Shown here one piece after another: positions 8,105 to 16,090 of a DNA stretch of 64,000 bases (positions are counted from its first letter, which is position 1; every line of letters starts with the position of its first letter). This DNA is from UBA7672 sp965279205 (GTDB lineage: Bacteria > Pseudomonadota > Alphaproteobacteria > Caulobacterales > Hyphomonadaceae). The stretch lies in assembly GCA_965279205.1 (NCBI GenBank), contig OZ257144.1, forward strand, positions 62,001 through 126,000, read 5' to 3'. Position numbers and translations under genes: made by a program. Below the pieces are notes generated by a model, which ran no database searches, was not told the DNA's origin, and saw nothing but the letters and a program-made list of their open reading frames with translations.

Positions 8105-8808
8105 CCTCGGCAAAAGGCGTGACCGCCGCTCTCCTCATCACTGTTCCACTCGTTTTCACCGCTGGCTTCACCGGCCTGCAGATGACGTTCGATTATCCGG
8201 ACATCCTCCGCCACCCGGCTGGCGAAGTGCTGATGCGCTTTTCCAGCGCCGGCGCCGATCTTCATCTCTACTGGTATACGATGATGGCGGCGGCGCTCGG
8301 CATGATCCCGGCGACCATTGGCGCGGGCCTGATGCTATGGAAGCGCGACAACTTCCTTGCCTCGCTCTCGATCGGCTTCGGCGTACTCGCCGGCCTCGTC
8401 CAGGCGCTGGGCCTGCTGCGCTGGGTGATCCTTACCCCAAGCCTTGCTGCTGCCTACGCCGGACCCGGCGCAACCGATATCGACAAGGCGATGGCCATCT
8501 CGATCTTCGACGCCACCAACCTTTATCTCGGCCTCGGCGTCGGCGAACACTTTGGTTATCTGTTCACCGGCCTCTGGACGCTGCTTGTCTCGGCCCTCGT
8601 TTTCGACCGCCGGCGTATCCTCGCTGTAGCGGGTGTCGCGCTCAGCTTCGGCGTCATGGCCGGCATGCTCGAGCCGTTCGGCGTCCCCATGGCCGCAATC
8701 ACCAATGCGATCAGCTTCTCGCTCTGGGCGCTGTGGACCCTGGTGCTGGGCGTGACGATGCTGCTCAGCGAGAAACAGGCCCGCGGGCCGGTCGCCCAAC
8801 ATGCCTGA
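8101..8808 (+). CDS. DUF4386 multi-pass membrane protein
   Basis: A 235-residue integral membrane protein with about six hydrophobic helices, for example about residues 9-27, 58-78, 86-106, 155-172 and 176-226. The motifs LGLLRWVILTPSLAAAYAGP and LYLGLGVGEHFGYLFTGLWT match the DUF4386 family. Function is unknown. The start overlaps the stop of the upstream TetR gene by four bases, indicating translational coupling, so its expression is probably relieved by the TetR ligand. It could be a small-molecule permease or a stress membrane protein; nothing in the sequence decides. Confidence 0.78.
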   Translation: MTSAKGVTAALLITVPLVFTAGFTGLQMTFDYPDILRHPAGEVLMRFSSAGADLHLYWYTMMAAALGMIPATIGAGLMLWKRDNFLASLSIGFGVLAGLVQALGLLRWVILTPSLAAAYAGPGATDIDKAMAISIFDATNLYLGLGVGEHFGYLFTGLWTLLVSALVFDRRRILAVAGVALSFGVMAGMLEPFGVPMAAITNAISFSLWALWTLVLGVTMLLSEKQARGPVAQHA

Positions 8809-8810
8809 CG

Positions 8811-8848
8811 CCAAAAGCAAAACGCCGCCCCCCGTCGGGAGCGGCGTC
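8811..8848 (-). terminator. Intrinsic terminator of the minus-strand lipoprotein gene
   Basis: Read on the minus strand, a 7-bp GC stem (acgccgc / gcggcgt on the plus strand at 8822-8828 and 8841-8847) with extra G-C pairing in the loop is followed by TTTTGCTTTT. It lies 38 bases after the lipoprotein stop, between convergent genes. Confidence 0.75.
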
Positions 8849-8885
8849 TCGCTGAGTAGACTAGTCTAGAACCGAATCGTCAGCC

Positions 8886-9458
8886 TTACGACGACTGGGC
8901 GGGGGTCTGCGGCGCAGTCGGTTGCGGCACAACCGGGGTGCTGGCTTCGGTCTGAACCGGCGCCGGACCCGTGGTGCAGCAACGGACCTGCATTTCGAGG
9001 ACCTTGTCGTTGAAGCGGCAGCCTTCGTCGCTGATCTCACGCAGGATCGACGGAGCGCCGGCGCTATACGTGAAGCGCGTCTGCACGCAGCTCAGCACGC
9101 GATAGCCTTCACCGCACGTGCCGGTTTTCGACCGCTGGACGGTTTTGGTTTCGCAGTTGAACTGGGCTTGCGTCATCGCCGCATCGGCCGTGGCCTTGGC
9201 GGCGTCAGCCGAGGACTGGGCGTTGTTAGCGCGCGCGAGCGCATTGTCGGCAATCTGGCGAGCCTGGCTGAGGCTCATGTTCGTTTCGGCAAGCGCGCGC
9301 TTCTGGCCGTCGATTTCGACGTTCACCTTGCACACGTCCTTGTTCAGGTTGTCCGGGCTGGCGCAGTATTCCACCACGGTCATATCTTCAGGGATCTGCT
9401 GACACGCGGTCGCAGCAATTGCGAGCGCGATAGCCGCGCCGATAGTTTTCAAAGACAT
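8886..9458 (-). CDS. Lpp-like coiled-coil lipoprotein
   Basis: A 190-residue predicted lipoprotein. The signal MSLKTIGAAIALAIAATAC ends in a lipobox-like ATAC, with lipidation expected at Cys19. A heptad-like helix with repeated Ala follows (SQARQIADNALARANNAQSS), resembling the murein lipoprotein and alanine-zipper families. Then comes a Cys-rich globular part with paired cysteines (RCC near the end) and a Pro/Thr-rich tail. The start is fixed by GGAGG eight bases upstream. It is likely anchored in the outer membrane. The combination with a C-terminal Cys-rich domain is not one I recognise. Confidence 0.7.
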   Translation of the reverse strand: MSLKTIGAAIALAIAATACQQIPEDMTVVEYCASPDNLNKDVCKVNVEIDGQKRALAETNMSLSQARQIADNALARANNAQSSADAAKATADAAMTQAQFNCETKTVQRSKTGTCGEGYRVLSCVQTRFTYSAGAPSILREISDEGCRFNDKVLEMQVRCCTTGPAPVQTEASTPVVPQPTAPQTPAQSS

Positions 9459-9769
9459 TGAGTAAACCTCCATCACCTCGTCGGGAACATGGACCGCCGA
9501 GGGGAGGCGGCAAGTGAAATGACCGCAAACCTTCACGCTTTCAGCACGTTGCAGCGCGACAGGCTCGCGTCAGACACGACAAAAGCACCTCGCTCCGATT
9601 ACACCCAGTTCATCCGGATGCGGACATTGTTGATTCTCGTATGAATCTTTTCGCGACCTCGATCGCAGACACGAAAACCGTGCCGCGACAGGCGTGTGCG
9701 CAATCGCCGGTGGATATTTCTGCAGTTCGCGCATGAACTTTTGGCCACGTCCCGATTCAGTACACATTG

Positions 9770-9919
9770 CTACTCACGCGCGAGCGCTTCGGTGGGATCG
9801 AGCTTCGATGCGCTGCGCGCCGGCAGGAAGCCGAATGCCACGCCGATCGCCGTCGAGCATGCGAAGGCGACGATCGACGCCAGCGAGAAATCGAGCGCGA
9901 ATGTCGAGTTGAACAAAAA
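9770..9919 (-). pseudogene. 3' remnant of a MacB/FtsX-type ABC permease gene
   Basis: The last 49 codons before the stop read FALDFSLASIVAFACSTAIG followed by VAFGFLPARSASKLDPTEAL. This is the last membrane helix and the GxxPARxAxxLDPxEALRxE signature that ends MacB-type ABC transporter permeases. Upstream of about 9919 the frame turns into the opposite-strand shadow of the neighbouring epoxide hydrolase and no permease sequence is present. The rest of the gene has therefore been lost. I see no start codon with a ribosome site, so this is a relic rather than a functional gene. Confidence 0.7.
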
Positions 9920-9947
9920 GCGTGTCGGCCGAACTCCGAGCGCGCGT

Positions 9948-10982
9948 TCAGGCCGATGTGGTCCAGAGATCAGGAAACCGCGCCGCCAGCCAGCGGGCAA
10001 GATGAGCGCTGACCTCCGTTGGCCGCTCCTGCGCCATCCAGTGGCCAGTGTCGACGATGGCTTCGGTGAGGTCCGCAACCGACGCCCGCATCGGATCGGC
10101 AAGCCGGGTTCCAACTGTTGCGCAGACAAAGTCATAGCGCCCGTGCAGGAAGAGCACCGGCATCTTCAGCTGCCAGTTCTGCTTCACCTTCTGCGCATAG
10201 CGAAGATTGTTCTGCGCATTCATGTAAAGCGAGTTGGGTCCGAAGAAGCCATTGCGCGTCAGGGCCTCGCCGTAGAGTGCAGCCTCTTCCGCTGACAGCA
10301 CTCGTGTATCAAGCGGGACCTCAGGAGCACGGCCAAGCGGGCCGAACCATCCGCCATTGGCGCGCACCGCCGCGGTTACCGCTGGCTTGCCCTGCATTGC
10401 CGGGTTGCCACCCCGGAACAGCACGCGCACCGTCGCTGCCGCATCGGCTTCCATCTCCTGCTGGGCGGCCGCGAAATTCTCGCGATAATGCAGCTGATAG
10501 TCCCACTGCCCGGCCGGATACTTGTCTTCCGGATAGATGCTGCGGTCGACCAGTGGGATCGTGTTCTCAACGGCAAAGCCTTCGGGCTGATAGGGAACAC
10601 AAAGCCCGGCGACGCCATGGCACCGGTCCGGATGCTGCTGTGCGATCGACCACACGACCGGCCCGCCCCAGTCATGTCCGACCCACACCGCCTTCTTCGC
10701 GCCGAGGCTGTCGAGCAGCTCGATCATGTCGCCAACGATAGGCTCGAGCGCGTAGTCCTCATGGCGCGGATAGACGCTGGAGCGTCCATGTCCCCGCAGG
10801 TCCGGCGCGATAGCGCGAAAGCCCAGCCCGCCAAACACCGGCAGCTGATGCCGCCAGGAATGCGACAGCTCGGGCCAGCCATGCACGAAGATGATCGGCG
10901 TCCCGTTTTCCGGCCCGCATGCGAGATAGTGGCTCGTATGCCGCGCGCTGCGGTGATCATGTTCCGTCACGGCAAGGCTCAT
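9948..10982 (-). CDS. Epoxide hydrolase-like alpha/beta-hydrolase
   Basis: A 344-residue alpha/beta-hydrolase of the epoxide hydrolase group. The oxyanion motif HGWPELSHSW is near residue 34 and APDLRGHGRSS follows. The nucleophile elbow GHDWGG carries the Asp nucleophile expected of epoxide hydrolases. The acid is probably the Asp in HGRYDFVC, and the catalytic His lies in DTGHWMAQE. Cap-domain tyrosines are present. It probably hydrolyses epoxides or related halides in the cytoplasm. A GAGG site precedes the ATG. It is next to a permease remnant, which marks an old deletion or rearrangement at its 3' side. Confidence 0.9.
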   Translation of the reverse strand: MSLAVTEHDHRSARHTSHYLACGPENGTPIIFVHGWPELSHSWRHQLPVFGGLGFRAIAPDLRGHGRSSVYPRHEDYALEPIVGDMIELLDSLGAKKAVWVGHDWGGPVVWSIAQQHPDRCHGVAGLCVPYQPEGFAVENTIPLVDRSIYPEDKYPAGQWDYQLHYRENFAAAQQEMEADAAATVRVLFRGGNPAMQGKPAVTAAVRANGGWFGPLGRAPEVPLDTRVLSAEEAALYGEALTRNGFFGPNSLYMNAQNNLRYAQKVKQNWQLKMPVLFLHGRYDFVCATVGTRLADPMRASVADLTEAIVDTGHWMAQERPTEVSAHLARWLAARFPDLWTTSA

Positions 10983-11113
10983 GGGCGTAGTCCTCGGACT
11001 TTCTGTTCCCTCACCCTATCGAATCCGGCCCAGCCCGCACAGACACGCCCCATCTTGGCCGGTTCGAGAAAGGGAGTAGGCTCCGCCGCAAAAGAAACGA
11101 CAGGGGAGCGAAC

Positions 11114-12331
11114 ATGAAAGTGCTGTTTGCTGGAGTTGGAGTGGCGATCCTTGCGCTGGCGGCGAGCCCCGCAGCGCTGGCCCAGGCAAGTTATCAGCCG
11201 CCAAAGACAAGCTGGGGCGCGCCCGATATCGAAGGCGTCTGGACCAATGCCTCGATCACCAAGCTCACGCGTCCCGCTGGCATCGACAAGCTGGTGCTTA
11301 CCCCGGAAGAGGCCAAGGCGCTTGAGGCCAGGGACTTCAACAACGCCCGCACCGCCGCCGAGAAGCTGCCTACCGACCAGTCCACGGGCGCGCCGGTGAA
11401 AGCCAAATCGCTGCCCGGCGTCGGCAACTACAACGCCGTGTGGGTCGATCCCGGCTCGAAGATCGCGACGATCAATGGCGAGCTGCGCTCGTCGTGGATC
11501 ACCGAGCCGGCGAATGGCCGTGTGCCCATGTCTCCCGCCGGCCGCAAGAAGCTCGAAACCTGGCGGCCCAACGCCACGCGCGACGGAACCTACAAGCCCG
11601 CTCCGGAGTCGCTCGCCTTCACTTCGAAAGTAACGGCGTCTGCGAAGTCCAAGGCGCCGCCGAAGGTGAAAGCGACGCCTGTCAAGGCCGGCGATCCCAA
11701 GCCCTTCATCGACGCGGTCGAAGCGCCCAAATCCTCAGACGGCGGCGGCGCGGCCGACGCCTATCTCGGACCGGAATCGCGCGGCACGGGCGAGCGCTGC
11801 GTGCTCATGGGTAATCTCGGTGGACCCGTGATGCTCAGCGGCCTCTACAACAACAACATCCAGGTCGTGCAGACGCCCGGCTATGTGATGCTCGAGGTCG
11901 AAATGATCCACGACGCGCGCATCATCCCCGTCTTCAAGGACGCTGCGGAGGCCGCGCGCGGCCGTGGGCCCAGCGCGATCGCCAAATGGATGGGCGATTC
12001 CGGCGCCTGGTATGAGGGCGACACGTTGGTCGTGCAGACCCGAAACTACAACCGCCAGCAGGCCGGCCAGGTCTTCATCTCCGACACGGGAACGCTCACG
12101 GAACGCATCACCCGCGTCGGCCCCGAGGACATCGTCTACGCGTTCACAGTCGAGGACCCCGAGGTCTACACGCAGACGTGGAAAGGCGAGATCGCGTGGC
12201 GGAAGATCGACGGCAATGTGTACGAATACGCTTGCCACGAAGGCAACTACGGCCTGTTCAACATCCTCTCCGGCGCCCGCGAACAGGAACGCACCGGCCG
12301 CGCGCTGGAAGTAACCGCGCTGGAGGAATAG
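11114..12331 (+). CDS. Secreted protein of unknown function
   Basis: A 405-residue protein with a clear signal peptide (VGVAILALAASPAALAQA, cleavage near residue 24). The mature part begins with a PDIEGVWTNASITKLTRPAG motif, a pattern I associate with exported proteins of unknown function in alphaproteobacteria and acidobacteria. A Lys/Pro-rich linker near residues 175-205 separates two parts. The C-terminal half is beta-rich (GDTLVVQTRNYN, then ITRVGPEDIVYAFTVEDPE). A GGGGAG site precedes the ATG. No catalytic motif is evident. It stands as a single gene upstream of a CadC-like regulator. Confidence 0.75.
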   Translation: MKVLFAGVGVAILALAASPAALAQASYQPPKTSWGAPDIEGVWTNASITKLTRPAGIDKLVLTPEEAKALEARDFNNARTAAEKLPTDQSTGAPVKAKSLPGVGNYNAVWVDPGSKIATINGELRSSWITEPANGRVPMSPAGRKKLETWRPNATRDGTYKPAPESLAFTSKVTASAKSKAPPKVKATPVKAGDPKPFIDAVEAPKSSDGGGAADAYLGPESRGTGERCVLMGNLGGPVMLSGLYNNNIQVVQTPGYVMLEVEMIHDARIIPVFKDAAEAARGRGPSAIAKWMGDSGAWYEGDTLVVQTRNYNRQQAGQVFISDTGTLTERITRVGPEDIVYAFTVEDPEVYTQTWKGEIAWRKIDGNVYEYACHEGNYGLFNILSGAREQERTGRALEVTALEE

Positions 12332-12533
12332 GGACATCGCTGCCCAGAGACCCGTGCTGAACACCCGGACACCTGTTGGCGTTGGCCTGACTCTGCCCTA
12401 TCAATCGACGCTCCCGGGCGTGCATTGGTGCAAATGCATCCAGGGCTGATCGGCTTCAGGACAGATATCGGATAACCGGATCCAAACCCTTGCACCTCGG
12501 GCAGACAACGCAGCAAAAAATCGAGACCGCACG

Positions 12534-14129
12534 ATGAACCTTGCGCACGAACCTGCGCTACGGCTCGGTGGACTCGAGGTGAGGCCTTCGACACGGGAGG
12601 TCGTGTTCGCTGGCGGCCGCGAGATCGTGGAGCCTCGCGTGATGGCGGTCCTGATCGTGCTTGCGCGGGCCGGCGGCGAGGTGGTGACCCGCGACGAACT
12701 GATCGAAGCCTGCTGGGAAGGACGCGTCGTCAGTGACGATGCGATCAATCGGGTGATTTCCCGCATCCGCCGGCTGGCTGAGCTGACGAACGGCCAGGAT
12801 TTCAGTGTCGAGACGATCACCAAGGTGGGTTACCGGCTCCTCGTGACAGGCGTCGCTCCAGCTCAACCTGCGGACCGGCCTGCCTCGCCCGCCACATCGT
12901 CAGGCGTCGCCGCCCCCTCGGAAAGTGCTATGCACGGCGATCTGCCATCGCACGGAAAGTTCCGCCTCGGCCGCAGGGCCCTGCTCGCCTCCGGCGTGGG
13001 CATCGCCATCATAGGCGCAGCGGCAGCGTGGCGTCTCACTCAATCACCGTCGCTGCCTTCGCGCGCCACGGAACTGTATCGGCGCGCCATCGAAGTCGGG
13101 GCGACGGACGATGCGGCAGCGGTCGCGCAATCCATTTCGTTCCTGCGGGAAGCCGTCGGTCTTGCCCCAGACTATTCCGACGCGTGGGCCGCCCTCGCGC
13201 TGGCCTACATATATGGCTTCGCGACCAACCCTCCTGAAAAGCACGGGGCGTTCTCCGCGCGCGCCAGGGATGCGGCGGATCGAGCGCTGGCTCTCGATCC
13301 CGATAATGCCGATGCGCTAGGAGCGCTGGCCTTGCTTCCACCTATCTATCAGCGATGGGAGGAGGCTGAGGCAGCCTACCGCGACGCGCTGGGACATCAG
13401 CCTCGTCTGGCCCCTGTCAGCCGCGCCCTCGCGGAACTTCTTGGCTCCACTGGTCGGTTGCGCGAGAGCGTGCCGTTGGCCGAGCGCGCTGTCACGCAAA
13501 CACCTCTGATTGCACGTCGGCATTTCGAACTGGCAATCGTCTACTGGTATTCCGGTCGGCTGGAGGATGCAGAGCGTACCATCCAGAAGGCGCACGAGCT
13601 CTGGCCGCTCGACATTTCAGTGTGGTTCGGACGGCTCTATCTCTGGATGCATGGCGGAAACATTCGCGCCGCACTCGACATGCTGGCCGACAAGTCCAGC
13701 CGGCCGCCTGGCGTTCCAGTATCCGATTTCGAGCTCGTGGAAGTCGCAGCGCGAGCCCTGCAGTCTGGCTCCGCAGCGGACCGCACCCGCGCCGTCGACA
13801 TGAACCTTGCAGCCGCTCGCAACGGCCTCGGGTACGCACGAAACGCCGCGCTGTTCGCAGGCGCTCTCGGCGATTTCGACGCTGCTTTCGATGCCGCCAA
13901 TGCCTACTTCTTCGACAAGCCCTTCCCGGTCGCGCAAACCTACTTCACGCCGGAACAGGGCGAGTATCTTGGCGTGCGCTCGCGCGAGACACTGTTCCTT
14001 TTCGCTCCGCCTCTGAGTGTGTGGCAACACGACCCGCGTTTCGAACAGCTTGTCTCGACAATTGGCCTGGACAACTATTGGCGCAGCACAGGCGTTGCTC
14101 CTGACTATCGCCAGACCGCCGCGCGCTAA
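12534..14129 (+). CDS. CadC-like membrane-anchored regulator with TPR domain
   Basis: A 531-residue protein in three parts. Residues about 8-107 form an OmpR/CadC-type winged helix (VMAVLIVLARAGGEVVTRDE, DAINRVISRIRRLAEL, ITKVGYRLLV). A Pro/Ala-rich linker leads to one membrane helix (ALLASGVGIAIIGAAAAW, about 146-163). The C-terminal part (about 175-500) has tetratricopeptide-like helices such as DAWAALALAYIYGF and RAREAADRALALDPDNADAL-type repeats. This is the ToxR/CadC one-component layout, with direct signalling from periplasm to DNA. Target and signal are unknown. Confidence 0.85.
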   Translation: MNLAHEPALRLGGLEVRPSTREVVFAGGREIVEPRVMAVLIVLARAGGEVVTRDELIEACWEGRVVSDDAINRVISRIRRLAELTNGQDFSVETITKVGYRLLVTGVAPAQPADRPASPATSSGVAAPSESAMHGDLPSHGKFRLGRRALLASGVGIAIIGAAAAWRLTQSPSLPSRATELYRRAIEVGATDDAAAVAQSISFLREAVGLAPDYSDAWAALALAYIYGFATNPPEKHGAFSARARDAADRALALDPDNADALGALALLPPIYQRWEEAEAAYRDALGHQPRLAPVSRALAELLGSTGRLRESVPLAERAVTQTPLIARRHFELAIVYWYSGRLEDAERTIQKAHELWPLDISVWFGRLYLWMHGGNIRAALDMLADKSSRPPGVPVSDFELVEVAARALQSGSAADRTRAVDMNLAAARNGLGYARNAALFAGALGDFDAAFDAANAYFFDKPFPVAQTYFTPEQGEYLGVRSRETLFLFAPPLSVWQHDPRFEQLVSTIGLDNYWRSTGVAPDYRQTAAR

Positions 14130-14350
14130 AGGCGACGCGCCGCGCCGCATATCAACGTCACGTCGTTGCGAACGTTGTCTCGTCTTGTCAATGCAGCCGC
14201 TCCAAAGCAGGTCTTGCGACATCTTGCGACAGCGATGAACGTAACTAAACGCAGCTCATAACGTCCATTCACGCGCTCAGGCGTTCTCTGGTCTCACACC
14301 CGCACCGCCATTCCTCCCCGGCGGCGACGGGCGAAAAATGGAGATCTGAT

Positions 14351-14844
14351 ATGAAACGCATCCTTCTCGCCGCCGCGGCCATCCTCACGATGACCGCCCC
14401 TCTCGCCGCCCCGGCCTTCGCCGATCAGGGCCGTGGCTCCCAGCAATCAGACGATCGCCGTGACGACAGGCGCGATGACCGCCGCGACGACCGGAGAGAC
14501 GCCCGCCAGGACAACCACGGCAACAGGCTGTGGCGCGATGCGCGCCCGAACGCCCGCTGGGGGACGCGAAGGTCCACAACGGCTACTACGTCAAGAATGT
14601 GTGGCACTACGGGCCGCCGCCTGCCTCTGTCTATCGCGTGAAGGGCTTCCAGCTCGGCTTCAAGCCGTGGGCTCGCGGCGATCGTCTCGGCTATTACGGC
14701 AACCGTCATGTCGAGGTCGACTATCGCGCCCGCCACCTGAAGGCGCCGCCGCGTGGCTACCACTACGTGCGTGACGACAACACGGGCGAGATTCTCATGG
14801 CCGCCATCGCGACCGGCATCATCGCTTCGATCCTTGCCAACTAG
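14351..14844 (+). pseudogene. RcnB-like periplasmic protein, frameshifted
   Basis: The first frame encodes a signal peptide (LLAAAAILTMTAPLAAPAFA), a DRRDDRRDD repeat tract and NRLWRDARPNARW. The protein continues only in the -1 frame as GDAKVHNGYYVKNVWHYGPP, then a conserved RGDRLGYYGNRHVEVDYRA region and a C-terminal hydrophobic helix. This second part is typical of the RcnB family (periplasmic, metal-related). The switch falls exactly at a five-G run (14559-14563); a sixth G would restore one reading frame of about 165 residues. It is either a real inactivation, a homopolymer sequencing error, or ribosomal slippage on the G run. Confidence 0.8.
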
Positions 14845-14868
14845 GCCATCCCATCGGCCCGAACCAGG

Positions 14869-14903
14869 CCGCCCCGGAGAAAAGCTCTGGGGCGGTTCTG
14901 TTT
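14869..14903 (+). terminator. Terminator after the RcnB-like gene
   Basis: A 7-bp stem (ccgcccc / ggggcgg) with a 13-base loop is followed by TTCTGTTT. It lies 25 bases after the stop and overlaps the end of the convergent SDR gene. The U tract is imperfect. Confidence 0.6.
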
Positions 14904-15936
14904 ATAAGGCCGCAGCCTTCTGCCCGGCGAGCAGGCTTTCCGCGCAATCGATCACGGTCTCCGTCGCCGGACGCGTCGACCAGCCAAGCACGCGCCGCGT
15001 CTTGTCCGCCGAAAACCGGTGGCTGCGCTGGACCAGCGGCTTAAGCGTCTTCAGCGCATGCGAGAAATTCGCGCCGATGTTGACCACAAAATCCGGCAGT
15101 CCCTTCGTTGGTATCTTCGGCGCGCGGTCTCCGAGCCTCGCACGCAAGGTCGCCGCGACCTCCTTCATCCACATGAAGTCTCCCGCGGTGATCAGGCGCT
15201 GGCCCGCCGCGCCGGGCGCTGTCATGGCCAGCACATGGGCGGTCGCACAGTCGCGCACGTCAATCACGTTGAACCCCACATTGGGAATGCGGGGCAGACG
15301 CCCATCGATCAGGCGCTGGATGAACTGCACGGACCCCAGCCCCTCCATCGACAGCACGGGGCCGAACACAGCGGCCGGCAGGATGGTCACCAGCTCCGTC
15401 GCGCCACTCTCCACACGCATGAACTCCCACGCCGCACGCTCCGCCAGCGTCTTCGACAGACGGTAGTGGTCGCCCTGCTGCGCCACCGGATCGCTCCACA
15501 CCGTCTCGTCGCTCACCGTGTTCACACCCATCTTCGCCGGTATCGCCGCGCCACAGGACGACGTCATCACCACACGCTTCACGCCGGCCTTCACCGCGGC
15601 GCGCAGCACACGCAGTGCGCCCTCGCGCGCCGGCCGCACCAACTCGTCCGCATCCTTCGTCGGCGCGCCACCCAGCGGGGATGCCACATGCAGCACATAC
15701 TCGCACCCCGCCACAGCCGCGTCCCACCCATCGTCCCGCATCAGGTCCGCCGCCACACACACCAGCCGCGCGCCACCACCCCCCTCCACCTGCGTCGCCA
15801 CCGCCGCACGCACCCCCGCCTCCCGCGCCACGCTCCGCACAGTGGTCCGCACGTCGTACCCGCGCTGCAGCAGCTCCACGATGCACCAGCCAGCGATGAA
15901 CCCCGTGCCGCCCGTCACCAACACTGTCTGCGCCAT
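14902..15936 (-). CDS. Extended SDR / NAD-dependent epimerase-dehydratase (dihydroflavonol reductase-like)
   Basis: A 344-residue extended short-chain dehydrogenase. The N-terminal glycine motif is VTGGTGFIAGW, followed by RGYDVRTTVRS, as in the aldehyde/dihydroflavonol reductase branch. VLHVASPLGG follows, then VMTSSCGAA (catalytic Ser) and the YRLSK motif with catalytic Tyr and Lys. The middle of the gene is strikingly C-rich on the plus strand, giving very strong G bias in the coding strand. The substrate is probably an aldehyde or ketone. It converges with the RcnB-like gene. Confidence 0.88.
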   Translation of the reverse strand: MAQTVLVTGGTGFIAGWCIVELLQRGYDVRTTVRSVAREAGVRAAVATQVEGGGGARLVCVAADLMRDDGWDAAVAGCEYVLHVASPLGGAPTKDADELVRPAREGALRVLRAAVKAGVKRVVMTSSCGAAIPAKMGVNTVSDETVWSDPVAQQGDHYRLSKTLAERAAWEFMRVESGATELVTILPAAVFGPVLSMEGLGSVQFIQRLIDGRLPRIPNVGFNVIDVRDCATAHVLAMTAPGAAGQRLITAGDFMWMKEVAATLRARLGDRAPKIPTKGLPDFVVNIGANFSHALKTLKPLVQRSHRFSADKTRRVLGWSTRPATETVIDCAESLLAGQKAAAL

Positions 15937-16049
15937 GTCATGCCCCGATCTTCAGTTGCGGCCTCTCCGCCCTGGCAAAGACGCCGCCCGCCACGCTGCA
16001 GAAACTGCTCGCGCCGGTGATCCAGCAACTCGTGGACGGCTAGCATCGC

Positions 16050-16085
16050 ACGTTTCCTCATGACCGGTCAGCCATGAGGAAACGT
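16050..16085. terminator. Perfect 13-bp inverted repeat 3' of the protease-nuclease gene
   Basis: The arms acgtttcctcatg (16050-16062) and catgaggaaacgt (16073-16085) are perfectly complementary and enclose a 10-base loop. The hairpin starts 6 bases beyond the stop of the protease-nuclease gene. No T run follows on either strand, so it may be a Rho-independent-like RNA end stabiliser, or a protein site, rather than a classical terminator. Confidence 0.6.
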
Positions 16086-16090
16086 CATGC

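Noticed and set aside
9570..9767. A 65-codon minus frame between the lipoprotein and the permease remnant
   Set aside because: No ribosome site, no hydrophobic or conserved pattern, composition not protein-like.
15973..16042. A protein-like tail on the plus strand (LAKTPPATLQKLLAPVIQQL) ending in a stop
   Set aside because: Could be the end of a lost gene, but too short and unsupported upstream, where the frame is antisense to the SDR gene.
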